From NCBI GenBank assembly GCA_902792515.1, contig CADAZX010000007.1:1-60585 (forward strand): DNA of 60,585 bases. Direction: 5' to 3'. Within the stretch, counting starts at the first letter, position 1; every line of letters starts with the position of its first letter. Made by a program: the position numbers and the translations under genes. The stretch is from an uncultured Ruminococcus sp. (GTDB lineage: Bacteria; Bacillota; Clostridia; UBA1212). This document shows positions 36,512-45,804 of the stretch, piece after piece. A model generated the notes under the pieces. That model made no database searches and was not told the DNA's origin. It worked only from the letters and a program-made list of their open reading frames with translations.

Positions 36512-36559
36512 GTGAACCGCATCACGAGAGAAGAGTGGGAAAATGCGAAAAAGAACTAG
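36512..36559 (+). CDS. Short 15-codon ORF overlapping the next gene
   Basis: AAGGAGAG is followed 7 bases later by GTG 36512, which opens a 15-residue frame reading NRITREEWENAKKN and ending TAG at 36557. It overlaps the ATG of the esterase at 36543 in another frame. Either it is a translated leader that couples ribosomes to the esterase, or a remnant of a gene N-terminus. The esterase has no good ribosome binding site of its own. Confidence 0.35.
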   Translation: MNRITREEWENAKKN

Positions 36560-38117
36560 AATCATTCTTACGGTGCTCGCCGTAATAGTCGCGCTCGCGG
36601 CAGTTCTGCCGACTGCGGGATGCGCAGATAAAGAACCGGAACTTCCGGAGACGAACGTCGCTCCGCCCGCGCTCGAGCCTCAAAAGGAGCCGAACGACAG
36701 CGGAAGCTTGATCAACTATAAGGTCAACGGGACGATCGCCTCCAACATGGTCGTACAGAGAAACGCGTATTTTAACGTTTTCGGAACCGCCGACGTGAAG
36801 GGCGGCTTCATCTACGGCGAGTTCATGGGCGAGAAGCGCTACGCCAAGGTCGACAAAAACGGTGAGTGGTGCATCAAATTCTCCTCTCACGAGGCGTCGC
36901 GCGATCCTCAGACACTCAAAATTTACCCTAAAAACGGGGAAATTACCGAATTTACGGACGTTCTCGTCGGCGACGTCTGGATCATTTCCGGGCAGTCGAA
37001 CGCGGAGCTCAACTACCTTTTCGCGAGGACGAAAAAGCCGGCTTATGACCGCGAGATAAGCGGTGACGACGCGATCAGGATTTTCGCTCAGACGGGCGCT
37101 TCGGTCGTGGCGGCCCACGAGGCGGACCCGGAGTACGTTGCCGAACCCAGGAAGGACGTTCTCCTCGAGACCTCGACGTGGCGGAAGGCGGAACGGAACA
37201 ACGTGATGTCGTTTTCGGCGCTCGGCTACTATTTCGGCAAAGAACTCAGCAAGCTGACGGACGTGCCTCTCGGACTCGTCATGACGGCGGCGGGCGGCGC
37301 GGCTTTGCAGGAGCTCATGCCTCCCGCGGTTGCGAAAAAGTTCGGGTTTACGGAAGGGGGGCTCGTGACTGTTTCCGGGTACTACAACGCGCTGGCGCAC
37401 CCGTTTACGCGCAACAGAATCACGGGCATGGTTTTCTACCAGGGCGAGAGCGAGTCGGGAGGCGACCTCTATCTGACGTACGCGGAACATCTCAAGGCGA
37501 CGGTCGAGGAGTACCGGAGGATCTGGGGGATCGCGTTCCCGTTCATCAACGTCCAGCTGAGCTCGTACGGCTTCACCGGGAAAACGAACTGGGGCCAGGT
37601 GCCGATGATCCGCGCCGCGCAGTTTGACGCGTACAAAATGATTCCGAATTCGTACATAGTCTCGTCCATGGACCAGGGCTACGTCGAAGGCGACGCCGAG
37701 TGGGCGCACCCGTACTACAAGTTCGAGCTCGGTCTGAGGGCGGCGAAAATCGCGGGCTGCGAGATCTACGGCGTCGGTGACGAAAATCACTCGCTGGCGC
37801 CGGAGCCGGAATCCGTCACGTTCGGCGACGACTTCTCTGTCACGGTCAGGTTCAAAAACGCCGGCGAGGGAATGAAGTTCTCAAGCGGCGACTCCTTCCT
37901 CGGCCTTTGCGCCTACCACGACTACGGCGGAAAGATCAAATCCACCGTAGAGCAGGTCGACGCGTACACATTGAAGATAATACCCGAAAAGGAGCCGGCG
38001 TATATCGGCTACGGGCTGATGCACGAGGCGCTTTCCGACGTTGCGAACATTACGGACAGCGAGGGCATTCCGCTTCCGGCGTTTAAGGCCGTGAACGAAA
38101 ACTACAGCGGGTATTGA
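36543..38117 (+). CDS. Sialate O-acetylesterase-like lipoprotein, second copy
   Basis: The 524-residue protein has a signal peptide with lipobox PTAGC near residue 23. SGNH/SASA motifs are ISGQSNAEL near 152 (catalytic Ser), TAAGGAAL near 247, and FYQGESESG near 301. EWAHPYYKFELG near 390 supplies the late His. It is a paralogue of the protein at 15533, with the same order of motifs but diverged sequence. It should deacetylate glycans outside the cell. Confidence 0.85.
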   Translation: MRKRTRIILTVLAVIVALAAVLPTAGCADKEPELPETNVAPPALEPQKEPNDSGSLINYKVNGTIASNMVVQRNAYFNVFGTADVKGGFIYGEFMGEKRYAKVDKNGEWCIKFSSHEASRDPQTLKIYPKNGEITEFTDVLVGDVWIISGQSNAELNYLFARTKKPAYDREISGDDAIRIFAQTGASVVAAHEADPEYVAEPRKDVLLETSTWRKAERNNVMSFSALGYYFGKELSKLTDVPLGLVMTAAGGAALQELMPPAVAKKFGFTEGGLVTVSGYYNALAHPFTRNRITGMVFYQGESESGGDLYLTYAEHLKATVEEYRRIWGIAFPFINVQLSSYGFTGKTNWGQVPMIRAAQFDAYKMIPNSYIVSSMDQGYVEGDAEWAHPYYKFELGLRAAKIAGCEIYGVGDENHSLAPEPESVTFGDDFSVTVRFKNAGEGMKFSSGDSFLGLCAYHDYGGKIKSTVEQVDAYTLKIIPEKEPAYIGYGLMHEALSDVANITDSEGIPLPAFKAVNENYSGY

Positions 38118-38158
38118 TATTGTAATTCGTTTGACTTTAGCTATTTTTAGGTGAATTT

Positions 38159-38830
38159 ATGGAGAATGAAACGCCCCGGGGCGTAGAGCCGGCCGGCACC
38201 CGCGTAAGCGAAAACATATCGCTCGGAAGCGACGGAAAATACAGGTGGACGTACGCCGTCAACCTTTTTAAGAACCCGGTGTTTTTCCTGCTTGTCTGGA
38301 AAATATTCTTCTTTATCGTCCTCGGCATTTTCGCGTTCACGACCGTGGTCGATCTGATCGATTGGGGCGGGTTTTCGTGGGCGCGCACGCTCGGGCAGCT
38401 TAAGATATTCGGGATCATTTTCGGCGTGATGACGGCGCTCGTGACCGTGGGGTATCTGATTTACGCGGCGGTTATGCGCGGGAAATACGTTGTCGAGTTC
38501 GAGATGGACGAAAGGGGCGTTCTCCACAGGCAGGTCGCGTCGCAGGCGAAAAAAGCTCAAAAAATAGGCGGCGCGGCGATGGCGGCGGGAATTCTCGCGG
38601 GAAACTACGGCGCGGCGGCATCTGGCGCGGCCTCGCAGAGAACGGAGATGTACTCGGAGTTTTCGAGGACGCGGAAGGTGAAAACGAGGCGGCTTTTTAG
38701 CGAGATCAAGGTGGTTTCGGGGCTCGAACACAACCGTGTATACGCAGCGAAGGAGGACCTGGACTTTGTCGCGGATTATATGATCGCGCACTGCCCGAAT
38801 CTAAAGGGCAAGGGGGAAAAGGGCGCCTGA
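38159..38830 (+). CDS. Membrane protein of unknown function
   Basis: The 223-residue protein has two membrane helices near residues 40-65 and 85-108. Between 145 and 165 lies a Gly/Ala-rich segment (GGAAMAAGILAGNYGAAASGAAS) that may be a glycine-zipper. The C-terminal part reads as a small soluble domain ending in basic residues. AGGTGA before ATG 38159 is the ribosome binding site. I do not recognise the family. Confidence 0.6.
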   Translation: MENETPRGVEPAGTRVSENISLGSDGKYRWTYAVNLFKNPVFFLLVWKIFFFIVLGIFAFTTVVDLIDWGGFSWARTLGQLKIFGIIFGVMTALVTVGYLIYAAVMRGKYVVEFEMDERGVLHRQVASQAKKAQKIGGAAMAAGILAGNYGAAASGAASQRTEMYSEFSRTRKVKTRRLFSEIKVVSGLEHNRVYAAKEDLDFVADYMIAHCPNLKGKGEKGA

Positions 38831-38872
38831 AGACGGAACGGAAGGCGGATAGCTGAAGCGGGAGGAACGTTG

Positions 38873-39364
38873 ATGAGAAAAAATGCTTTTTGGGTTGCGA
38901 TTCTTGCGGTATTGACGGCTTTTTGCGCGTCGTGCGCGCCTTTCGGAGATGGCGGAAAAACCGGAAACAACACGGCGACGGGCGAGCCTTTTACGTCGAT
39001 GCCTTCCGCGACCGGTTCGCCGGCTTCAACTCCGGAACCGGCGCCAAAGGGCAGCTACACGCAGATCACGCAGGAAGAGGCAAAGGAGATGATGGCGCGA
39101 GACGACGGCCACATTATTCTCGACGTGCGGAGGTTCGACGAATTTGACGAGGGGCACATTCCCGGCGCGGTCTGCGTTCCGAACGAGAGCATCGGTGGCG
39201 CCATGCCCAAGGAGCTTCCCGTCCTTGAGCAGATAATTCTGGTCTACTGCAGAAGCGGGCGGCGCAGCAAGGAGGCGTCGCAGAAGCTCGCCGATCTCGG
39301 GTACGTGAACGTTTACGAGTTCGGAGGCATTATCGACTGGACAGGCGAGGTTGTGAAAGATTAG
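38873..39364 (+). CDS. Rhodanese-like lipoprotein
   Basis: The 163-residue protein has a lipobox FCASC near residue 18, a Thr/Ser/Pro/Glu-rich linker of about 25-60 and a rhodanese domain. ILDVRRFDEFDEGHIPGAV near 82-100 and the active loop CRSGRRS near 127 are typical; the Cys is intact. It probably transfers sulfane sulfur or handles thiols outside the membrane. The start is ATG 38873 with GGGAGG upstream. Confidence 0.88.
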   Translation: MRKNAFWVAILAVLTAFCASCAPFGDGGKTGNNTATGEPFTSMPSATGSPASTPEPAPKGSYTQITQEEAKEMMARDDGHIILDVRRFDEFDEGHIPGAVCVPNESIGGAMPKELPVLEQIILVYCRSGRRSKEASQKLADLGYVNVYEFGGIIDWTGEVVKD

Positions 39365-39435
39365 AATTTCCGGTGAGAAACAGACGCCGGATTACCGCAT
39401 AAAATCGATTTTTGGGAACGAAGGGAGAAACGGAT

Positions 39436-40386
39436 ATGAGATTTTCGGAAAGGCTGAACGGATACTGGGAGGAAGGGTACCACTACTACCTTGAATTCCG
39501 CGACGAAAAACTGACTGTTCGCAATTATATGCGCGCGATCGACCTTGAGACGACCGTGTCGTACGACGCTGACGCGCTTGAACGCGGCGAGAGGACGGTT
39601 ATTGCTCTTGCGGACAACGTACTTTCCCGGACGTACGACGGGGACCCGTTCACGATGATACGCGAGCTCGCGTACGACGGCGGCGAGCTGAAGTTCCTTT
39701 ACTACTACACGATAATGGGCGAGACGCTCTACACGCTCAAAAAGGTCGACCACGGACCGTTCGACCATATCAAAATACGCGACGACGAGTACCTGGAACG
39801 GCTGCAGGGCGAGTGGATCGAGTGGAGCAGGACCGGAAACCACACCGGCGTCATGACGATCAAAGGCAACACCGTAAGCGCGTTCTTCTCGGGCAAGCCG
39901 GAACCTTTTCACGTTGTCTCGTATAACTACGCGCCGGATAAAGTCTACCTGGTGCCTGCCAACCTGATCGACGGCAATTTCCGCGGCTACACTAATATCG
40001 AAGTTCTTCCCGATATGCTCACGACCAGAATGATGGTTTATGACGCGAGCGTGCCGCTTTCGGTGTTCGCGCGAAGGGATATGATCGACAAGATAGAGAT
40101 TCCGGACGCTGCCAGGGGCTCGATCGTGAGCACGATGATGAACCGCCCGGGAGACAGTACGATGTTTATGATGGGCAACAACGGATTTATGGGGATGATG
40201 AACATGCCCGGACAGGGAACGGTATCAGGTGACGGTCAGGAAAAAACAGGAGAAGGGGAAGACCCTTCGGAAAGGGAACGGAGAATCGAAGAGGCAGTGA
40301 AGAACGGCGCGAAGGTCTGCCCGGGATGCGGAGCGGTTCTTGAAGAGTACGGTAAATTCTGCCCCGAGTGCGGGTCACGCCTGTGA
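39436..40386 (+). CDS. Protein of unknown function with C-terminal zinc ribbon
   Basis: The 316-residue protein has an unassigned beta-rich N-terminal part with two repeated units, each starting with a LNGYWEEG / LQGEWIEW motif near residues 7 and 117, so an internal duplication is likely. A Met/Asn/Gly-rich stretch near 235-265 leads to a zinc ribbon, CPGCG and CPECG, at the end. GGGAG precedes ATG 39436. A strong terminator follows. Confidence 0.6.
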   Translation: MRFSERLNGYWEEGYHYYLEFRDEKLTVRNYMRAIDLETTVSYDADALERGERTVIALADNVLSRTYDGDPFTMIRELAYDGGELKFLYYYTIMGETLYTLKKVDHGPFDHIKIRDDEYLERLQGEWIEWSRTGNHTGVMTIKGNTVSAFFSGKPEPFHVVSYNYAPDKVYLVPANLIDGNFRGYTNIEVLPDMLTTRMMVYDASVPLSVFARRDMIDKIEIPDAARGSIVSTMMNRPGDSTMFMMGNNGFMGMMNMPGQGTVSGDGQEKTGEGEDPSERERRIEEAVKNGAKVCPGCGAVLEEYGKFCPECGSRL

Positions 40387-40440
40387 AAAGAACTGCCGGA
40401 AAAGTTGTGAAACCTGCAAAGAGGAATAAAGTGTTGCGGA

Positions 40441-40487
40441 GGGGCCGCGCCCCGGTGTTTTAAGAGGCGCGGCCCCGCTTTTTGCAC
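40441..40487 (+). terminator. Strong intrinsic terminator
   Basis: GGGGCCGCGCC (40441-40451) pairs perfectly with GGCGCGGCCCC (40466-40476), followed by CGCTTTTT. Confidence 0.9.
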
Positions 40488-40540
40488 GTTTTTTTTCACG
40501 CAAAACGGGGGATTATTTTCGCCAAAAGCAGTCATTTATA

Positions 40541-40569
40541 TTGCGCATAGCGCGCGAAATTGATATAAT
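40541..40569 (+). promoter_or_regulatory. Promoter of the PolC-derived gene
   Basis: TTGCGC (40541-40546), 17 bases, TATAAT (40564-40569). Confidence 0.6.
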
Positions 40570-40636
40570 AATACGGACGGAAAAACAGCCGGCTCAAAGA
40601 CGCGGTCTTTTAAATGAGCCGGGAAAGGAAATATAA

Positions 40637-41870
40637 ATGTACGATTTAACTGTTAAACTCGCGCCTTGCGGGGAGAAACCCGAAGAGTATCTGAGACGGA
40701 GAACGGGAGAGGGCCTTGAGAGAATTTTCGGCGGCAACGTGCCGGAATTCGCGAGAGAACGGTTGGAAAACGAGCTTGAGTTCATCAGGCGTCACTGCTA
40801 CGGCAAGTATTTTTGCGGGCTCGATTACATCAATTCGGCGGTATCTCGGACGCACGGTGCGCCGCGCTTTGCGATTGTCGGAGCCGGGTGCGAGTTTTTT
40901 TGTCGCGTATCTTCTCGGGATCACGCCGGTCAACCCGCTCAAGCCGTACTATAGATGCCCGCGCTGCGGAAAGGTGACGGAGGCGGGAGACGCGGGATTC
41001 GCGGAGGATCTTCCCGACGTCGAATGCGAATGCGGCGGTGTGCCGGTCAAAGAGGGCCACGACATCTGCTTCCACGAGTTCAGAAAGCTTGTCGGCTTTT
41101 TCACAGACGACCAGGACAGCGCGGCGAAGATCCTGCGCGACCTTGACGTGGACGCGAAGCCGCGGAGGCTCAACGAGAGAAGGGGCAGACCGGTCTTCAT
41201 GAGAGTAAACGTTTACACCGTTTCGCCAAGGCTTTTGAGGCTGTTCCTGATCACCGGCAGAACCGGGTTCCCGGGAGGCATAAAAAAAGAAACTCTCGAA
41301 AAAGTGTACGCGTCGGACGTCTTCACGTCGCCCGAAAAGCTCGAACTGCTTGGGGCGGCAACGGAAAAGACAAGGACTTTCGGAGACCTGGTGTTCCTGA
41401 TCTCGGCGTCGCTCATTCACGACAACGCCGGCGTGCCGCTTATAAAACGGTTCGTGGAAGGCGAAAAAACGGACGGTTTTATTTGCACGCGCGAGGACTA
41501 CAGGCGTGAACACGGCGTCACACATGCAAACTACGTGCTTCACATCAAGGAGATCATGAAGCTTCCTTCCAAACTTATTGCAGTCGGACTTGCGGCGTCG
41601 ATCTCCACGGAACAGTATTTTTCGGATTTCGATATTCTAAGTGCGGAGCCGGAAAAAATAGAACTCTACACGGAGATTCTTACCGCCGACGAACTGCTGG
41701 AGCTCGCGGGAATGTACGACAGCGAAGACATTTATGACGCGCTTTTCGACAGGTTCGACGAGCTCGGAGAGGAAGACGGGAAAACGCTCGCGGAAATGGC
41801 TCGTGAGAGGTTTGATAAAGTAATTGTCGACGGCTGGCTGGAGAGCGCCGGCCTTTCCGACGGCGAATAA
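40637..41870 (+). pseudogene. PolC-derived protein, catalytic core missing, frameshifted at a T-run
   Basis: Two frames, 40637-40954 and the one ending at 41870, join if one T is removed from the run of seven T near 40895. The joined product of about 411 residues resembles parts of PolC, the replicative polymerase of Gram-positive bacteria. It has the palm entry (FFVAYLLGITPVNPL), the zinc-finger pair (YRCPRCG, CECGG) and GHDICFHEF. Later segments recall the PolC finger and thumb (KTRTFGDLVFLISASLIHDN, DFDIL). The segment that follows GHD in PolC with its catalytic PDIDLNFSGE is absent. So it would be a non-catalytic paralogue. A sequencing error at the T-run or a recent inactivation are both possible. 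Confidence 0.6.
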
Positions 41871-41935
41871 ACGGCTTAACGGTTACGGGGCGCTGTGAGA
41901 ATCCGCGCCGGAAGACTTTAAAGGAGGATGCGAAA

Positions 41936-42517
41936 ATGCCTTTTTGCGCAAAATGCGGAAAACAGTTAAACGAAAACGCGAGATTTTGCCCGGTATGCGG
42001 GAACCCGACCGGAAACGCGGCAGGCGGCCCGAACCCGCTTTTGAATGCGGCACAGCCGGAAATCTCAAATCAGGTGTCCGCGCAGCAGGCGGCGGCGGTC
42101 GACGCTTTCAACAGGAAATTCGCCGCTGTAAACGTCAGATACCGCTGCGGGAACGGGCACGTTTTCGACGGGAAGGCGGGAACGGTGTCGTGCCCGACGT
42201 GCGGAGCCGCACTTCCCAAGGGCGGATATATCCAAATCTACAGAATGGGTAACTTTATGGGCGGCGCCGTCGGCATGGGAATTTACGTCGACGGAGTTCC
42301 TTACGGCCACGTCGGCAACAGGCAGTCGATCAGGGTGAGCGTTCCGTTCGGGACGCACGTACTCCACATGACGCACACCGCGACGAGAGATTCCTCGCAG
42401 CCGAAGTTCACGCTTTCGCCGCAGTATCCCTACGTTTTCTTTAAAGCGCACTTCACGAACGCGGGCTTTTCGATAGGAATAGACCCTGCCGACCCGGAGT
42501 CGATGCCCGAGAGGTAA
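41936..42517 (+). CDS. Zinc-ribbon protein of unknown function
   Basis: The 193-residue protein starts with a zinc ribbon, CAKCG and CPVCG, at about residues 4-24. A second CxxC-type pair, YRCGNGH and CPTCG, lies near 68-90, and a beta-rich C-terminal domain of about 100-193 follows. AGGAGG precedes ATG 41936. It lies one base before the gene at 42519, which points to an operon. Its function is unknown. Confidence 0.6.
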   Translation: MPFCAKCGKQLNENARFCPVCGNPTGNAAGGPNPLLNAAQPEISNQVSAQQAAAVDAFNRKFAAVNVRYRCGNGHVFDGKAGTVSCPTCGAALPKGGYIQIYRMGNFMGGAVGMGIYVDGVPYGHVGNRQSIRVSVPFGTHVLHMTHTATRDSSQPKFTLSPQYPYVFFKAHFTNAGFSIGIDPADPESMPER

Positions 42518-42518
42518 A

Positions 42519-43004
42519 ATGAAGACATTTTTACGCGTTATTTACTACATCCTCCAGTGGACGTGGGGGCTTCCGCAGAACCTCGCGGGGCTCGCGGTGC
42601 GTATTTTCGCGCGCGGGAGGCCGGCCGGTTTTTACAGGGGCGCCGCGGTGAAGGACTGGAACAGGGAAGACGGCTCCATGGCGCTGGGCATGTTCATTTT
42701 TATGTGCCCCGGCTACGGTGAACGCGAGCGGGAGTACGTTCTGGCGCACGAGTACGGTCACACGATCCAGTCGATAATTCTCGGTCCGCTCTTTCTGCCG
42801 GTGATAGGCCTGCCGTCGATCCTGTGGGCGTCGCTGCCGGCGTGCAGAAATTACAGGCAGACCAAAAACGTGAGCTACTACAGGTTTTATCCGGAGGCGT
42901 GGGCGAACAGGCTCGGGCAGCCGGACGGGAGAAAAGGGAAAAGAGCGGAAAAAGCGAAAAACGCGGAAAACACGAAAAATGCGAAAAACACGGATAATCT
43001 TTGA
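42519..43004 (+). CDS. Small membrane protein with HEYGH motif
   Basis: The 161-residue protein has an HEYGH motif near residue 76 that matches the zinc site of minimal metallopeptidases. A membrane-like segment near 85-105 follows. No third zinc ligand is obvious. The C-terminal tail is a low-complexity Lys/Asn/Ala run. It uses a GAGAGG at the end of the previous gene as ribosome binding site, so the two are coupled. An activity is possible but unproven. Confidence 0.6.
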   Translation: MKTFLRVIYYILQWTWGLPQNLAGLAVRIFARGRPAGFYRGAAVKDWNREDGSMALGMFIFMCPGYGEREREYVLAHEYGHTIQSIILGPLFLPVIGLPSILWASLPACRNYRQTKNVSYYRFYPEAWANRLGQPDGRKGKRAEKAKNAENTKNAKNTDNL

Positions 43005-43034
43005 TAAACTTGGAAAACGATCCGGAGGCGGCTT

Positions 43035-43214
43035 ATGACCAACACAAAATGCGAATCCTGCAGCCATTACGTTTACGACGAGGAGTCTCTTACCGCGTAC
43101 TGCGAGATCGACCTCGACGAGGACGAATTCGAGCGCTTCGTGAACGGACACTACAGGGAGTGCCCGTATTACGACGACAGCGACGAGTACAAAACCGTCA
43201 GAAAACAGATGTAA
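43035..43214 (+). CDS. DUF6472-like small Cys-rich protein
   Basis: The 59-residue frame opens with ATG 43035, eight bases after GGAGG. It reads MTNTKCESCSHYVYD at the start and has CEID, then YRECPYYDD, giving four Cys in a zinc-finger-like order. It is highly acidic between the last pairs. It looks like the DUF6472 family, which is common in gut Clostridia. The function is unknown. It is placed 30 bases after the HEYGH gene and so may close that operon. Confidence 0.7.
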   Translation: MTNTKCESCSHYVYDEESLTAYCEIDLDEDEFERFVNGHYRECPYYDDSDEYKTVRKQM

Positions 43215-43353
43215 AACAGGCGCAAGAAGCCTGCATGGGCCGCGAAACCTCCAAAAAGGGAGGCGTTAAGGCGGCATTTTTGGGCCCATCCCATTATAAA
43301 ACGGACGAAAAACGGATTCAAACGCGCAAACGCGCGATTAAAGGGAAAAACTG

Positions 43354-43382
43354 TTGAATTTGGCGCGCGTATGTGTTAAAAT
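43354..43382 (+). promoter_or_regulatory. Promoter of the solute-binding protein gene
   Basis: TTGAAT (43354-43359), 17 bases, TAAAAT (43377-43382). Confidence 0.7.
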
Positions 43383-43422
43383 TAAAGTTAGTCAAAAAAC
43401 TTTCTTTTCAGGAGAGAAAATG

Positions 43423-44829
43423 ATGAAAAACATAGCAAAAATCATAGTCAGGTGCATAATGCTCGTGCTCGCGACCGCGATGTTCATTGCGGTTATGGGC
43501 TGCGAGAGGAGAGAGTTCCAGAACGGCGAACTTCCCGAGAACTACGTTCCGGACATCCGCGGCAAACTCAAGGTTACCGCGATCAACTACACTTACCCGA
43601 ACGACCAGTCGAGAAGGGGTATTAGAAGCTGGCTCAACGCGTTCCGCGACAAATATCCGGACGTCACCATTGAGACGGACTTCAACGTTACGGACTACGC
43701 TCCGCTGATCTCCTCAAAGACGATGGGCGACCTGTTCTTTATCACGGACGGCGGTCTCAACAGCGAGGACAGCCTTTACGAATACGCGATCACAAACGAG
43801 GCGATGATGCCTCTGGATTCGTATATCGAGGCGTTCGAAATCGACTTATCGGAAATCTACTCCGGTATTCTGAACCTGTGCGTCATCAACGGCAGAACGT
43901 TCATGGTCGGCATGACCTGCGGTAACGTTCTCTTTACGTACAACGTTGACGCGCTTGTCGAGGCCGGCGTTATCAACCAGGGCGAACACCTCCCGAACGA
44001 CTGGACATGGGAGGACTTCAAGTCGGTCTGCGAGAGAGTCAAGCAGTACGACGTCGACGGCATCACCCTTACGCAGGTCGGCGCGGCGTGGAAATTCGAC
44101 TGGCAGAACATGTTCACGCCTTTCCTCTACGCGTACGGCGGCGACTGGTTTGACAAGGTCAACAAGAGAGTAAACTTCGACAACGAATACGTAAGGCAGG
44201 GTATCGGCCAGGCGATCGAAGCTATCGACAAAAGACTCGTTTACCCGATGCTCAACAGCGGACTCGGCTCTGCGCTCCAGAACGAGTACAGAAAGATTTC
44301 GCCGTACAACTCCTGCGTTTTCAACTTCAACGAGTCCTACACGGTTCTCACCGGCAACGTTAAGAGATACAACGGCTGCGACTGGGACGTTGTGGCGTTC
44401 CCGCTCTTCCCGCATCCCGCCTCTCCCTGCGGCGCTCTCGGATTCTCCGTTTTCAGCTACACGAAGAACAAGGATGCTGCCGCGGCGCTCGCTCTGTTCC
44501 TGCTCACTGAGGACGGTCAGCTCGCGCTCCACGGTCAGGAAGGCGGCGACGTGCCGATTCTCAAAAAACTCGGCGAGATGGACTTCTGGCACCTCAAGGG
44601 CGAAGGCTACGAGGGCAAGAACTACGATGCGTTTGTAGCGAACTACGAGAATTACGTTCCCGGCCAGATCGGAACGTGCGTGCCCCCCGAGGTCGCGAAC
44701 CTCATTCAGAAGGGCATCAGCGATCTGTTCACGGCGTACTGCCGCAACTCCGCTTCCTGGGTCGACAAGCTCCAGAAGCTGGAACAGCAGTGCAACGACA
44801 CGTGGTCGGTCCTCGCGAGCGACATCTGA
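43423..44829 (+). CDS. Extracellular solute-binding protein (ABC transporter), lipoprotein
   Basis: The 468-residue protein has a lipobox VMGC near residue 25 and the fold pattern of family 1 solute-binding proteins: KVTAINYTYPND, SRRGIRSWLNAFRDKYPDVTIE, and WTWEDFKSVCERVKQYD. It should capture a sugar or oligosaccharide for an ABC importer. No permease or ATPase adjoins it, so the transporter must be encoded elsewhere. ATGs at 43420 and 43423 are both possible; GGAGAG lies better for 43423. Confidence 0.85.
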   Translation: MKNIAKIIVRCIMLVLATAMFIAVMGCERREFQNGELPENYVPDIRGKLKVTAINYTYPNDQSRRGIRSWLNAFRDKYPDVTIETDFNVTDYAPLISSKTMGDLFFITDGGLNSEDSLYEYAITNEAMMPLDSYIEAFEIDLSEIYSGILNLCVINGRTFMVGMTCGNVLFTYNVDALVEAGVINQGEHLPNDWTWEDFKSVCERVKQYDVDGITLTQVGAAWKFDWQNMFTPFLYAYGGDWFDKVNKRVNFDNEYVRQGIGQAIEAIDKRLVYPMLNSGLGSALQNEYRKISPYNSCVFNFNESYTVLTGNVKRYNGCDWDVVAFPLFPHPASPCGALGFSVFSYTKNKDAAAALALFLLTEDGQLALHGQEGGDVPILKKLGEMDFWHLKGEGYEGKNYDAFVANYENYVPGQIGTCVPPEVANLIQKGISDLFTAYCRNSASWVDKLQKLEQQCNDTWSVLASDI

Positions 44830-44927
44830 CGGAGGTATCTGACAGCGGCATTTAACAGCTGCTTTTTACAGCGATATCTAATTTAGTTATACATCCGGCG
44901 ACAAAACGCTAACGACAGGAGGATAAA

Positions 44928-45506
44928 ATGGGATTACTCGATTCACTTAAAAGATTTATTAACAAGCTGTTCGCGAGCGAAGATCCGAACGCGAGAGGCA
45001 AGGGCGTAAAAGAGTCGAAAACGTTCACTTTTGCCTATATTCCGAAGAATCTTGACGAGCTGAAGGCGCTTCCCGAGGCTTCTCTGGACACGGCTTTTAA
45101 GACGACCGCTCTGGCTGTTCTGATCCTCTGCAGATTCAAGGACGACCCCGAGGCCGTCTACGGCATGCTCGACTACCTCAACGGACCCGACAGCGTGAGC
45201 AACTACACGAAGGGCTTCATCAAGGAACGCCTCGAGGGCAAGACGTATCTGCCTTTCTCGTACTTCAAGGGCGCGACGGTTGAGAACAACTACACGCCTT
45301 CCGAGCCGCTGACGATCACCGTCACGTCGACACCGTACTCGTTTGACGAGGAGAACTGGGCGACGCTTTACGTGACGAGCGCCGGAGCCGATTCGCCGAG
45401 AGGCATCAAGCTCCGCAAAAAACCGTCGACCGGTCAGTGGTTTATCACCGAGATCCAGTGCCTCAGCGACATCAGGCTGCCCGTGGCTTCCAACCCGTGG
45501 GCGTGA
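44928..45506 (+). CDS. DUF6935-like protein of unknown function
   Basis: The 192-residue protein has an N-terminal amphipathic helix (LLDSLKRFINKLF), a Lys-rich bridge, and a globular part ending in LPVASNPWA. No catalytic motif or signal peptide is visible. The layout recalls DUF6935 proteins. A strong AGGAGG precedes ATG 44928, and a UUCG-loop terminator follows. It lies 98 bases after the solute-binding protein. Confidence 0.65.
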   Translation: MGLLDSLKRFINKLFASEDPNARGKGVKESKTFTFAYIPKNLDELKALPEASLDTAFKTTALAVLILCRFKDDPEAVYGMLDYLNGPDSVSNYTKGFIKERLEGKTYLPFSYFKGATVENNYTPSEPLTITVTSTPYSFDEENWATLYVTSAGADSPRGIKLRKKPSTGQWFITEIQCLSDIRLPVASNPWA

Positions 45507-45546
45507 CGTTCCGGCTTTTTAAATCTGATTGTAAAAAAAAAATGCT

Positions 45547-45577
45547 CAGCCCCCGTTCGCGGGGGCTGCTTTAGTTT
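45547..45577 (+). terminator. Terminator with UUCG tetraloop
   Basis: CAGCCCCCG, loop TTCG, CGGGGGCTG, then a short T-rich tail. The stem is 9 bp and perfect. Confidence 0.8.
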
Positions 45578-45727
45578 TATTCTCGCCTTTATTATATTGC
45601 GGCGGATTTTCGCACGGCTTTGCAAATGATTTTCGCCTTGCTTGGCTTTGATTATTTCGCCAGGTTTCGCGCGGATTTTCTCCGCACGTTTTCGCGCAGT
45701 TTTTTTCGTTTGACGGCGTGAAAGTGC

Positions 45728-45756
45728 TTTAGAAAACGGATAAAAAGTGGTATAAT
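45728..45756 (+). promoter_or_regulatory. Promoter of the nitroreductase gene
   Basis: TTTAGA (45728-45733), 17 bases, TATAAT (45751-45756). Nothing else is supported in 45578-45727. Confidence 0.6.
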
Positions 45757-45804
45757 GGGAATATACGAAAGTAACTCAGGTTTCTCCCCGGGAGGAAGGA
45801 TTTT

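Noticed and set aside
36522..37790. A 422-codon open frame on the minus strand
   Set aside because: It lies opposite the second acetylesterase, which has complete SGNH motifs; the minus product shows none.
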